Source: Burkholderiales bacterium (GTDB taxonomy: Bacteria; Pseudomonadota; Gammaproteobacteria; Burkholderiales; Burkholderiaceae). Taken from it: a stretch of 8,810 nucleotides of DNA. The notes beneath the pieces were generated by a model, which was not told the DNA's origin, ran no database searches, and worked only from the letters and a program-made list of their open reading frames with translations. Shown piece by piece: positions 1 through 7,500 of the stretch. Each line of letters starts with the position of its first letter. Position 1 is the first letter of the stretch. Where the stretch lies: assembly GCA_903643055.1 (NCBI GenBank), contig CAHJWV010000650.1, forward strand, positions 1 to 8,810, in the 5' to 3' direction. Made by a program: the position numbers and the translations under genes.

Positions 1-63
1 CCGCTGAGCCGAAACCCCATCGAAGGCGCAGTACTGGCAGATGCCGCTCAAGCCCGACGCCGC

Positions 64-534
64 TCAGTTCCGTGCAGCGCCCTGCCGCGCAAGCCAGGGC
101 GCAATCAAGCGGTCCAGCGACAAGGCGCCCGGCCCCCACAGCGCCAGGCCGATCAGCAGGCTGCCCCAGAAGTAGTGCAGTTGCAGCGCCGGCGCGGCAA
201 TCTCGGCCAGGCTCAGAACAGCCACCACGTTCATCACCGACAAGCCCAGCGCGGCAAAGCGCCCGGTCAGGCCGAGTACCAGCAGCACCGGCAGCACCAG
301 TTCGCCCGTGGTCCCGGCATAAGCCGCGACCGTGGGCGACAGCAGCGGCACGTGGTATTCATCGCCGAACAGCGCGAGCGTCGTCTCCCAGTCGCGGATC
401 TTCGTCAGCCCCGACAGGAAGAAGACTTGCGCGACATAACAACGTGCGGCCAATTGAGCCACGGGCTGCAGATACGTCAGGCCGGCCACCAAGCGTTGCC
501 AAAGGGCGAGCAAGGAAAAAAGGAGGGTGCGCAT
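64..534 (-). CDS. bufD: BufD: DoxX family membrane protein, last gene of the bufferin operon
   Basis: A 156-residue integral membrane protein of the DoxX family. It is hydrophobic throughout, with about four membrane segments near residues 25-42, 66-88, 93-113 and 119-138. The family signature is visible as FFLSGLTKIRDWETTLALF at about 38-56, followed by the loop with EYHVPLLSP and an acidic residue in TTGELVLPVLL. Length is normal for the family. The ATG at 534 is chosen because it gives a full N-terminus (MRTLLFSLLALW); its ribosome binding site is weak (AGAAAG about 9 bases upstream). It lies 112 bases after bufC on the same strand, so it is probably cotranscribed. DoxX proteins are often the last member of bufferin loci. 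Its exact role there is not established; a redox or export-linked function at the inner membrane is plausible but inferred. The family call is firm; the bufD name rests on context. Confidence 0.87.
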   Translation of the reverse strand: MRTLLFSLLALWQRLVAGLTYLQPVAQLAARCYVAQVFFLSGLTKIRDWETTLALFGDEYHVPLLSPTVAAYAGTTGELVLPVLLVLGLTGRFAALGLSVMNVVAVLSLAEIAAPALQLHYFWGSLLIGLALWGPGALSLDRLIAPWLARQGAARN

Positions 535-646
535 GGTTTGGCTTTCTGGATGGCGGCGCAGGTTGCGCGGCTCTGAACCTTTGGTCGAAGCCGCCGGCGC
601 TTTCTTGCATCGACCGGCCGCAGCGGGCTTGATTCAGCAGTGTCGA
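535..646 (-). other. bufC-bufD intergenic gap (112 bp), no feature seen
   Basis: This gap separates the bufC stop from the bufD start. I see no strong hairpin with a following T tract on either strand, no convincing sigma-70 boxes and no small frame with a good ribosome binding site. Readthrough from bufC into bufD is therefore the simplest reading, although the gap is larger than the 4-base bufB-bufC junction. Confidence 0.5.
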
Positions 647-1483
647 TCAGACCGCATCCACACAGCGTGCGCGCAGCACCCATCCTTGCTGCAAGGCCTT
701 CAGCAGCCAGGGCTCGAACGCAAACTCATCACCGGCCTGCGCCAGCGCCTCGGCCAGCGAGGCGTCTTGCAGCAAGCTGAGCGTCCAGCGGGCCGTGGCG
801 GCGTCAACGGCTTCGACCTTCGCGCGCCATGCCTGACGCCACACCAGCGCGCATTCCCCTTCGCCGCGGGCCAACGCCTCGCGGAAGGCAGCAAAGCCGC
901 TGTCATCAACCGCCGACAAGCCCTGATGCGCCTGCCACAGGCGAACGATCGGATAAGCGCTGTCCAACAGCGCGATGCCGGGTGCCAGATCCAGGCGCAA
1001 GGCCTGCGGATCGGCCTCGCCGAGCAAGTGCAGCGTCGATGCATCGGCTTGTGCTTCGGCCGCGTTCTCAGCCTGAGCCAGCAAGCGATCCAGCCGCGCG
1101 GCATCAGCGAGATAAGGCACTTCCACCAGTTGATCGCTGCCGGCAATGAACGCCGGCAAGCCTTCGCCGAACTGCGCAAGGTCACCCCGCTGCGGCGGCT
1201 GCGCCTGCCACAGCACTCGCGCCATCACTGCAAAGGACTCATCACCCATCAAGGCGCGCACGGTCGGATAGATCGAACCGAGCGCGCTCTCGGCCGCCGC
1301 GCCGGCATTCGCTTCATAGACCTGCATGCCGCGCCGCCGACGCGGCAGCGCATCGCTCAGCCAGGCGGCGCTGGAAGCGGCCTGGCCGGCGGCATCGCCC
1401 CGACAAGCCAAGCTTGCACCCTGCTCACGCCGGCCGAGGCTGAGCAGAAAAGCTTGCTGGCGTTGCCGCTCGATCTCGCTCAT
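647..1483 (-). CDS. bufC: BufC: DUF2063 (HvfC/BufC N-terminal domain) partner of the MNIO enzyme
   Basis: A 278-residue soluble protein with no signal peptide or membrane segment. Residues about 8-112 match the DUF2063 / HvfC-BufC N-terminal domain, originally labelled a putative DNA-binding domain. Typical features are the helical stretch VYEANAGAAAESALGSIYP (55-73), RALMGDESFAVMARV (76-90), a PPQRGDLAQFGEGLPAFI-type segment (96-113) and PYLADAARLD (123-132). The rest (about 140-278) is a more variable alpha/beta region. In MNIO pathways this protein binds the precursor and its MNIO enzyme and is needed for modification; despite the old domain name it is not thought to act as a transcription factor. 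The ATG is preceded by GGTGA about 5 bases upstream and starts 4 bases after the bufB stop, which indicates translational coupling. Only three cysteines are present (27, 211, 274), with no obvious metal motif. Confidence 0.9.
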   Translation of the reverse strand: MSEIERQRQQAFLLSLGRREQGASLACRGDAAGQAASSAAWLSDALPRRRRGMQVYEANAGAAAESALGSIYPTVRALMGDESFAVMARVLWQAQPPQRGDLAQFGEGLPAFIAGSDQLVEVPYLADAARLDRLLAQAENAAEAQADASTLHLLGEADPQALRLDLAPGIALLDSAYPIVRLWQAHQGLSAVDDSGFAAFREALARGEGECALVWRQAWRAKVEAVDAATARWTLSLLQDASLAEALAQAGDEFAFEPWLLKALQQGWVLRARCVDAV

Positions 1484-1487
1484 GATT

Positions 1488-2429
1488 TCACCGCCGCCGT
1501 TGAGGCGCGGTGGCTTTCAACGCTGCGCATGGCACGGGAGCATTCTGGGGCGAAGCTCGCTGCAGCCATTCCAATTGCAATGACGCAGCTTCTCGCGCCT
1601 CACCGAGCAACACCTCCAACGCCGGCAATGCGGTGTCCCACTCCACCAGCGTCGGCACCGCGCCGAAGCATTCGATGGCGTGGCGGTAAGCCCGCCAGAC
1701 CGGCTCATGCACGCGGCTGCCGTGGTCATCGATGACGATGTCGCCGGCATCGTGATAACCGGCCAGATGGAGCTCGCCGACGCTGCCGGCATCGATCGCA
1801 TCGATCCAGGCGCACGCGCGCTCAGCGGCCTGCGTGGCGTTCTCGGCGCCGTCGTTCAGGGCGTTCACGACGAGGTTGTTGACGTCGAGCAGCAGGCCGC
1901 AGCCGGCGCGCTGCGTCAGCGCATTGAAGAAATCGGGCTCGCTGAAATCCCGGTCGGCCCAATGCACATAAGCCGACAGGTTCTCGACCAGGATCGATCG
2001 CTTCAGGCGCTCCTGGACCCGCGAGACGTTATCGGCCATCAGCGCGAGCGAACCCTGCGTGAAAGGGATCGGCAGCAGGTCGTTTGCATGCAGTACCGGC
2101 CCACTGTTAGCGGCCTGCGCGCGCGCAAAGCAGGCGTGGTCGGAGACCCGCAGCGGCTCGATGCGATCGACCAGCCGCGCCAGCCGGTCGAGATGCCAAG
2201 GGTCGATGCCCGCGGCCGAACCGAGCGCAAGGCCCACGCCATGCAGGCTCACGCCATAGTGCGATCGCGCTTGATGCAACACGGCCAGCGCCGCGCCGCC
2301 ATCGGCAAAGAAGTTCTCGGAATGGACTTCGACAAAGCCCAAGGGCGGGCGCTGCTCCAGCAGGTCCGCGTAGTGGGGCTGGCGCATGCCAATGCCCACA
2401 GTGGCCATCGAGACAGCGTCAGGCTTCAT
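1488..2429 (-). CDS. bufB: BufB: DUF692 multinuclear non-heme iron oxidative enzyme (MNIO)
   Basis: A 313-residue cytoplasmic TIM-barrel enzyme of the DUF692 family, which includes MbnB. It opens with the family motif VGIGMRQPHY (11-20), then FVEVHSENFF (32-41). Candidate iron ligands, by family position, are H63 (SLHGVGLAL), H98 (SDHACF), E149 (LVENLSAY), D182 (LLLDVNNLVVN), H221 (ELHLAGYH), D234 and H236 (DDHGSRVHEPVW) and E263 (LVEWD). All are present, so the enzyme looks intact. In bufferin systems it uses iron and oxygen to convert precursor cysteines to thiooxazoles. It lies 140 bases after bufA and 4 bases before bufC. ATG 2429 has no good ribosome binding site; an in-frame ATG at residue 8 would give MATVGIGMRQPHY and is an alternative start. 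The C-terminal tail after about residue 290 (basic, ending QRRR) is lineage-specific. The family call is very secure; the product chemistry is inferred from relatives. Confidence 0.95.
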   Translation of the reverse strand: MKPDAVSMATVGIGMRQPHYADLLEQRPPLGFVEVHSENFFADGGAALAVLHQARSHYGVSLHGVGLALGSAAGIDPWHLDRLARLVDRIEPLRVSDHACFARAQAANSGPVLHANDLLPIPFTQGSLALMADNVSRVQERLKRSILVENLSAYVHWADRDFSEPDFFNALTQRAGCGLLLDVNNLVVNALNDGAENATQAAERACAWIDAIDAGSVGELHLAGYHDAGDIVIDDHGSRVHEPVWRAYRHAIECFGAVPTLVEWDTALPALEVLLGEAREAASLQLEWLQRASPQNAPVPCAALKATAPQRRR

Positions 2430-2514
2430 CGGATCGATCAGCTTAGGCAGCGAACCCAGGCAGCAAAGCGGGGCCGAGCAAGCGCTGCGTTAGGGACCAA
2501 GCCCGGACCGACAG

Positions 2515-2536
2515 ACAAACTGGCGAACCAGTTCAT
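2515..2536 (-). promoter_or_regulatory. UUCG-loop hairpin in the bufA-bufB intergenic RNA (possible attenuator or RNA stabiliser)
   Basis: On the transcribed strand a perfect 6-bp stem, AACTGG and CCAGTT, closes on a TTCG tetraloop. The stem extends to 9 bp if two G-U pairs and an outer A-U pair are allowed. The bases after the stem are T-rich (TGTCTGT) but not a continuous T tract. It begins 34 bases after the bufA stop codon and ends 85 bases before the bufB start. A leaky terminator or 3'-end stabiliser here would make more precursor than enzyme, as is common in RiPP operons. The sequence shows the hairpin; the function is inference. Confidence 0.45.
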
Positions 2537-2569
2537 GCGCCCGTCCACACAGCGCCACGCTCCAGCCGC

Positions 2570-2851
2570 TTACTTCTTCTCTTCAGCCTTCTTGGCTTCA
2601 TCTGCCGTCAAGCCGCCAGCGGCCTTGCAGGTGCCTTTGGCCACGTACTTCCATTCGTCGGCAGCCCTGTCGACCTTGGCCTGGCCGGCACAGGAATGCG
2701 AGCCCGATTTGCTGGCGCAGTCGTTCTCGCCGGCCTTGGCGATGCCATAACATTTTTCCTTGGCTTTCTCTTCTGCGGCCGCAGGGCTGGCGAGGCCGAC
2801 GGCCAAGAGGGATGCGAGGGCAGACGAGAGGATCAGGCGTTGGGAATTCAT
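2570..2851 (-). CDS. bufA: BufA: bufferin precursor peptide (DUF2282, BufA1 type), secreted, four cysteines
   Basis: A 93-residue small secreted protein. Residues 1-26 form a Sec-type signal peptide (NSQRLILSS, hydrophobic core, SPAAA before the likely cut at A26/E27). The mature part has exactly four cysteines, C34, C45, C54 and C75, in the DUF2282 pattern [31 protein letters not shown]. It ends in a charged Lys/Glu tail (about 83-93). In characterised bufferins of this layout the MNIO enzyme converts cysteines of the core to thiooxazoles, giving a periplasmic copper-binding peptide; here the middle pair C45/C54 are the likely modified residues and C34/C75 could form a disulfide. ATG 2851 is chosen because GGAGA lies 6 bases upstream; a TTG at 2854 immediately before it would be too close to that site. 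It is the first gene of bufABCD. The family and neighbourhood agree, so confidence is high; the metal and the modification are inferred. Confidence 0.92.
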   Translation of the reverse strand: MNSQRLILSSALASLLAVGLASPAAAEEKAKEKCYGIAKAGENDCASKSGSHSCAGQAKVDRAADEWKYVAKGTCKAAGGLTADEAKKAEEKK

Positions 2852-2857
2852 CAAGGT

Positions 2858-2862
2858 TCTCC
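2858..2862 (-). promoter_or_regulatory. Ribosome binding site of bufA
   Basis: GGAGA on the minus strand, 6 bases before ATG 2851 and only 3 bases before TTG 2854. It decides the start in favour of the ATG and is the best ribosome binding site in the buf cluster, consistent with high translation of the precursor. Confidence 0.7.
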
Positions 2863-2909
2863 GGTACTTTCGGGTGTGGGTGGCGGGTGCAGTGGACCAT
2901 GGTCGACAT

Positions 2910-2939
2910 CATCGAACGACCTGACTCAGTCGTTCGATG
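2910..2939. promoter_or_regulatory. 11-bp perfect inverted repeat upstream of bufA, candidate operator
   Basis: Arms CATCGAACGAC (2910-2920) and GTCGTTCGATG (2929-2939) are exact reverse complements separated by 8 bases. The dyad lies 59-88 bases upstream of the bufA start. In the minus-strand RNA it would form a stable hairpin, but no T tract follows on either strand, so an ordinary intrinsic terminator for the upstream efflux operon is unlikely. A dimeric regulator's operator or a 5' leader structure for bufA fits better. The symmetry is seen directly; the function is inferred. Confidence 0.5.
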
Positions 2940-2969
2940 GCGCGGCTTCTTACAGCCGGCGCCATCATG

Positions 2970-2987
2970 GCCCGGATTGCGCCGGGC
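2970..2987. repeat. Short GC-rich dyad in the efflux-buf intergenic region
   Basis: GCCCGG (2970-2975) and CCGGGC (2982-2987) are a perfect 6-bp inverted repeat with a 6-base loop. It lies 95 bases downstream of the efflux operon's last gene in the direction of transcription. No T run follows on the minus strand, so it would be at best a weak or Rho-assisted terminator element. In GC-rich DNA such short dyads also arise by chance. Confidence 0.25.
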
Positions 2988-3006
2988 TTGCGAAATAAAC
3001 GGTGTC

Positions 3007-3019
3007 ACGAACGGTTCGT
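3007..3019. promoter_or_regulatory. 13-bp palindrome ACGAACGGTTCGT, possible second regulator site
   Basis: ACGAAC and GTTCGT are perfect inverted arms around a central G. The half-site CGAACG also occurs in the arm of the larger inverted repeat at 2910-2939, so the two sites could be bound by one protein. It lies 62 bases past the efflux operon's stop and 155 bases before bufA. A second overlapping 6-bp dyad (GAACGG at 3009-3014, CCGTTC at 3022-3027) covers the same bases. I see no convincing sigma-70 or ECF promoter boxes at proper spacing to anchor a transcription start. Confidence 0.3.
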
Positions 3020-3081
3020 AGCCGTTCCACAGCGAGCTTCGCACGCCGGCGCGCCGCCGCCTCGTCTGCGTTCCGCCTCCT

Positions 3082-4560
3082 TCACTGCAACTGCCAAGCG
3101 CCACCGAGCGAGCGGATCAAGGCCACTGTCGTCACCGCCCAGCTGCCACGCAGCTTGACGGCCTGGCGCTGGATCAGCAGCAGGTCGCGTTGCGTATCGA
3201 TGAACTGCAGATAGCTGTCTTCGCCGGCCTTGTAGCGCAAGTCGGCCAGGCGCGCGGCGCGGCGCGCCGACTCGACCGCGGAGTCGGTCAGCGTCACCTG
3301 CTCGCGCACCGATTGCAGGCCGACCAGCTGGTCTTCGACATCGGCAAAAGCCCCCAGCACCGACTCGCGGTAGTTCGCGACCGCCCCTTCGAGCGAGGCT
3401 TCAGCACGCGTGATCGCCGCGCGGTTGCGCCCGCCATCGATGATTGGCAACGACAGCACGACACTCGTCAACCACGAGCGGCTGCTCCACTTGAACAGGT
3501 CGTCCAGTTCGTTCGACGCAAAACCACCGTTGGCCGTCAAGGTCAGCGCCGGGAACAGCGCCGCCTTGGTAACGCCGACGCGCGCGGTCGCGGCCTGCAT
3601 CGCCAATTGCGCGGCGTTCACATCGGGGCGGCGTTCGAGCAGCGCCGAGGGCAAGCCAGGTGGCGCCACCGGCACCACGACGTTGTCAGACAAGGGCGTG
3701 ACCGCAAAGCTGAACTGCGACGGCGACTGCCCCAGCAGCACACCCAGCGCATGCTCGCTGCGCGCTCGTTGCGCACGCAGCCCCACCATCTCGGCACGCA
3801 AGGTGGCGAGATCGGTGCGCGCACGGGCGCGGTCGATCTCGGCCACGTCACCGGCCTGGAAGCGCTTGTCGATCAGGCGCTCGTTGTCTTCGCGCAGTTT
3901 GACGGTCGCGTCGAGCTGCGCGATCTCGGCATCGAAAGTCCGCAGCGAAAAATAGGCTTGCGCCACATCGGCCTGCAGCGCGAGCAGCACTGAGCGGTAG
4001 CTGGCTTCTACGCCCTCGGCATCGGCGCGGGCGGCGCTGATGCTGTTGTCGACACGGCGGAACAGGTCGATCTCATAGCTGGCGCCGAGCGAGGCATTCC
4101 AGCCGGTCGAGGCCGATGTCGCCGCGCCGGCCGGCAGGCCGAGCGACGACGGCGCAGATTTGCTGCGCTGGCCACCGGCGTTCAGGCCCAGCTGCGGCCA
4201 GCGGTCGGCCTGCGCGCCGCGCACATCGGCACGCGCTGCCTTGACGCGTGCTGCGGCCGAGGCCAAGGTCGGGCTGGCTTGCGAGGCCTGCATTTCGAGC
4301 GCGTTCAGCTGCGCATCACCAAAGCTTTCCCACCAGGCGCCGCGGGCGGCGGCTTCCGAGGGCAGCGCGGTCTTCCAGCTGCCCTCCATCGGCGCGAGTT
4401 CCTTGTAGGCCGCCGGCACCTCGATCTCGGGCGTTGGCATCGTGGGCGCCAGCGAACAGCCGGCGAACACGAATGCGCTCATCAAAACCGTTAGCGCCAG
4501 CATGCTTCGCGCCGGCACCGATCCGCGGGTGGGTATCGTCGTCATCGTGTTCTCGTTCAT
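3082..4560 (-). CDS. NodT-family RND efflux outer-membrane lipoprotein (OprN/OprM-type channel)
   Basis: A 492-residue outer-membrane factor that completes a tripartite pump. The signal peptide ends in a lipobox, VFAGC, with the lipidated cysteine at residue 35, followed by SLAPTMPTPEIEVPAAY, typical of NodT-type channels. Family marks follow: WWESFGDAQLNALE, a long helical repeat rich in Ala/Arg/Gln, YEIDLFRRVDN (the hallmark YEIDL segment), LLERRPDVNAAQLAMQAA and TKAALFPALTLTANGG at the start of the second repeat, and IDGGRNRA. Length is normal. ATG 4560 is chosen: it overlaps the stop of the pump gene as ATGA and has AGGGG 8 bases upstream; an in-frame ATG at residue 6 is a possible alternative. 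The frame runs open further upstream to 4977, but that part is the pump gene read out of frame. Position and overlap show it is cotranslated with the pump. Substrates cannot be read from the sequence. Confidence 0.94.
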   Translation of the reverse strand: MNENTMTTIPTRGSVPARSMLALTVLMSAFVFAGCSLAPTMPTPEIEVPAAYKELAPMEGSWKTALPSEAAARGAWWESFGDAQLNALEMQASQASPTLASAAARVKAARADVRGAQADRWPQLGLNAGGQRSKSAPSSLGLPAGAATSASTGWNASLGASYEIDLFRRVDNSISAARADAEGVEASYRSVLLALQADVAQAYFSLRTFDAEIAQLDATVKLREDNERLIDKRFQAGDVAEIDRARARTDLATLRAEMVGLRAQRARSEHALGVLLGQSPSQFSFAVTPLSDNVVVPVAPPGLPSALLERRPDVNAAQLAMQAATARVGVTKAALFPALTLTANGGFASNELDDLFKWSSRSWLTSVVLSLPIIDGGRNRAAITRAEASLEGAVANYRESVLGAFADVEDQLVGLQSVREQVTLTDSAVESARRAARLADLRYKAGEDSYLQFIDTQRDLLLIQRQAVKLRGSWAVTTVALIRSLGGAWQLQ

Positions 4561-7500
4561 GCGGTCAGCCCCTGCGTCAGGGCGGGCGTGCGCCGGCCCG
4601 ACAGGCGAACCGCCAGCGTGCGCAGCAGCACATAGAAAAGCGGCGTCAGGAAGAGGCCGAACAGCGTCACGCCCAGCATGCCGGCGAACACCGCAACCCC
4701 CATCGCATGGCGCATCTCGGCGCCCGCGCCCGATGAAAACACCAGCGGCAGCACGCCCATGATGAAAGCGATCGAGGTCATCAGGATCGGGCGCAGCCGC
4801 AAGCGGCAGGCTTCGAGCGCGGCATCGACGATGCTGCGGCCCTGATGCTCCAGGTCGCGGGCGAACTCGACGATCAGGATCGCGTTCTTCGACGCGAGCC
4901 CGACCAGCACGAACAGCGCGATCTGCGTGAAGATGTTGTTGTCGCCATGGGTCAGGTACACGCCGAGCAAGGCACACAAGATCGACGCCGGCACGATCAG
5001 GATCACCGCCAGCGGCAAGGTCCAGCTTTCATATTGCGCAGCCAGCACGAGGAAGACGAGCAGCACGCACAGCGGGAACACGATCACCATCGTGTTGCCA
5101 GCCAAGATCTCCTGATAGGTCAGGTCGGTCCATTCGAAGCTGATGCCACGCGGCAGCGTTTCAGCCGCCAGCTTCTCGAGCACAGCCTGCGCCTGCCCCG
5201 ACGACACGCCGGGTGCGGGCCCGCCGTTGAAGTCGGCCGCCATGAAGGAGTTGTAGCGCTCGACACGGTCCGGCCCATAGGTGCTGCTGACCTTCACAAG
5301 GCTGGCCAGCGGCACCATCTCTTGCGCGGCAGTGCGCACCTTGAACTGGCCGATCGACGCGGCATCCGAGCGGAACGCCGCATCGGCCTGCGCGATCACC
5401 TGGTAGGTGCGGCCGAACTTGTTGAAGTCATTGACGTACAGCGAACCGAGGTTGATCTGCATCGTGTTGAAGATGTCGGCCAGCGGCACACCCAACTGCT
5501 TGGCCTTGGTGCGGTCGACATCGGCATTGAGCTGCGGCACGTTGACCTGATAGCCCGAGAAGACACCAGCCAGCCTCGGTTCTTGCCAGGCCTTGCTTTG
5601 TAAGGCCTGCACGGCGGCCGACAGCGCGTCTTGCCCCAGGTTGGCGCGGTCTTCGACATACAGCTTGAAGCCGCCGATCGTGCCCAAGCCATCAACCGGC
5701 GGCGGCGGGAAGACCATGATGAAGGCGTCTTGGATCGCGCCCAGCCGCTTGTTGACCTCGGCTGCGATCTCGCCGCTCGACAGGCCCGGTCCCTTGCGGT
5801 CCGCAAAGTCATCGAGCGAGTAAAAAACGATGCCGGAGTTCGGCGCGTTCATGAAGCCGTGGATCGACAGGCCCGGAAACGCGATCGAGTTCTTCACGCC
5901 CGGCACCGATTGCGCGATGTCGGTCATGCGGCGGATCACCGACTCCGTGCGGTCCAGCGAAGCCGCATCGGGCAACTGCGCAAAGCCGATCAGGTATTGC
6001 TTGTCTTGCGATGGCACGAAGCCCGACGGCACGAGGCGGAACATGAACACCGCCGCCACCGCCAGCAGCAGGTAGACGCCGATGGTCGCGGTCTTGTGCT
6101 TCAGCACGCGGCTCACACCGCCGTGATAGCCATTCGACGAGCGATCGAAGAAGCGGTTGAAGCGCTTGAAGAAGCCGCCGAAGGCCCAGTCCATCGCACG
6201 CGACAGCTTGTCTTTCGGTGCATCGTGCGGCCTCAGCAGCGCTGCGGCCAGCGCAGGCGACAAGGTCAGCGAGTTGAAGGCCGAAATCACCGTGGAGATC
6301 GCGATCGTCAATGCGAACTGGCGATAGAACTGGCCGGTCAGCCCCGACACGAAAGCGATCGGCACGAACACGGCGCACAGCACCAGCGCGATCGCGATGA
6401 TCGGCCCCGAGACCTCCTTCATCGCCTGGATCGTCGCATCGCGCGGGCTCAGGCCGTCGGCGATGTTGCGCTCGACGTTTTCCACCACGACAATCGCGTC
6501 GTCGACCACGATGCCGATCGCCAATACCAACCCGAACAGCGACAAGGTGTTGATCGAAAAACCGAGGCCCAGCAGCACCGCGAAGGTACCGATCACCGAC
6601 ACTGGTACTGCCAGCAGCGGGATCAGCGACGCACGCCAGGTCTGAAGGAACACGATCACCACCAGCACGACCAGTGCGATGGCTTCGAGCAGGGTGTGGA
6701 TCACCGCCGAGATTGAGTCGCGCACGAACTGCGTCGGGTCATAGACGATCGCGTAGTCGACGTCTTGCGGGAAGTCGCGCTTGACCTCTTCCATCAGCGC
6801 GCGCACGTCTTCCGACAGTTGCAACGCGTTCGATTGCGGCGCCTGGAACAGGCCCAGCGCCACGGCCGGCTTGTTGTTCAGCAGCGACCGCAACGAATAG
6901 GTCGACGCCCCCAGTTCGATGCGCGCGACATCGCGCAGCCGCGTGATGCCCAGCATCGATCCACCCGCAGCCGCCTGCGCACCCGCGCGAATGATGATGT
7001 CGCCGAATTCGTCTTCGCTCGTCAGGCGGCCTTGCGCGTTGACCGACAGCTGGAACGGCGCATCCTTCGCGGGCGACGCCCCGACCACGCCGGCGGCCAC
7101 CTGCACGTTCTGTTCGCGGATGGCGGCCACGACATCGGGCGCGGTCAGCCCGCGCGCCGCGATCTTCTGCGGATCGAGCCAGACGCGCATCGAATAGTCG
7201 CCCGCGCCGAACACCTGCACCTGCCCCATGCCCTGCAGGCGCGACAGCCGGTCCTTGATGTTGAGCACCGCGTAGTTGCGAAGGTAGATCTCGTCATAGC
7301 GCGAGTTCGGCGACAGCAAATGCACGACCATCGTGATGTTGGGCGAGCTCTTGACCGTGGTCACACCGATCTGCCGCACTTCATCCGGCAGCCGCGCCAG
7401 CGCGCGCTGCACCCGGTTCTGCACCTGGGTTTCGGCCTGTTCGACATTGGTGCCGACCTTGAAGGTCACGGTCAGGTTCATGCCACCGTCGCCTGTGGCC

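Noticed and set aside
1..63. End of another gene downstream of bufD
   Set aside because: The 63 bases are too short to judge. No frame on either strand gives a recognisable protein end, and no terminator hairpin with a T tract is seen.
527..1735. A 402-codon open frame on the plus strand opposite bufC and bufB
   Set aside because: It is antisense to two recognised family proteins and has a composition rich in Arg/Gln/Ala, typical of the shadow frame of GC-rich genes. It has no recognisable domain.
2852..2912. Upstream frame starting ATG ATG (2912) with the metal-binding-looking segment VHCTRHPHP, running out of frame into bufA
   Set aside because: It has no good ribosome binding site, overlaps the candidate operator and continues far into bufA out of frame to 2598. 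The His/Cys cluster is suggestive of a copper-sensing leader, but nothing else supports translation.
2852..3081. Sigma-70 or ECF promoter for bufA (for example GGAAC near 3028 with CGTGA, or GTAAGA near 2950 with CGAACG)
   Set aside because: Spacings do not fit: 14 bases for the first pair and 11 for the second, against the usual 15-17. No TTGACA/TATAAT-like pair at 16-18 bases was found.
4561..4977. A 139-residue N-terminal extension of the outer-membrane channel
   Set aside because: This stretch is the pump gene read in another frame. The lipoprotein signal with lipobox VFAGC starts properly from ATG 4560, which overlaps the pump stop.
5631..6716. A 361-codon open frame on the plus strand inside the RND pump gene
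   Set aside because: It is Arg/Gln/His-rich with no domain and lies fully antisense to conserved pump sequence. The same applies to the plus-strand frames at 1680-2750, 3190-3993, 4845-5603 and 6765-7505.
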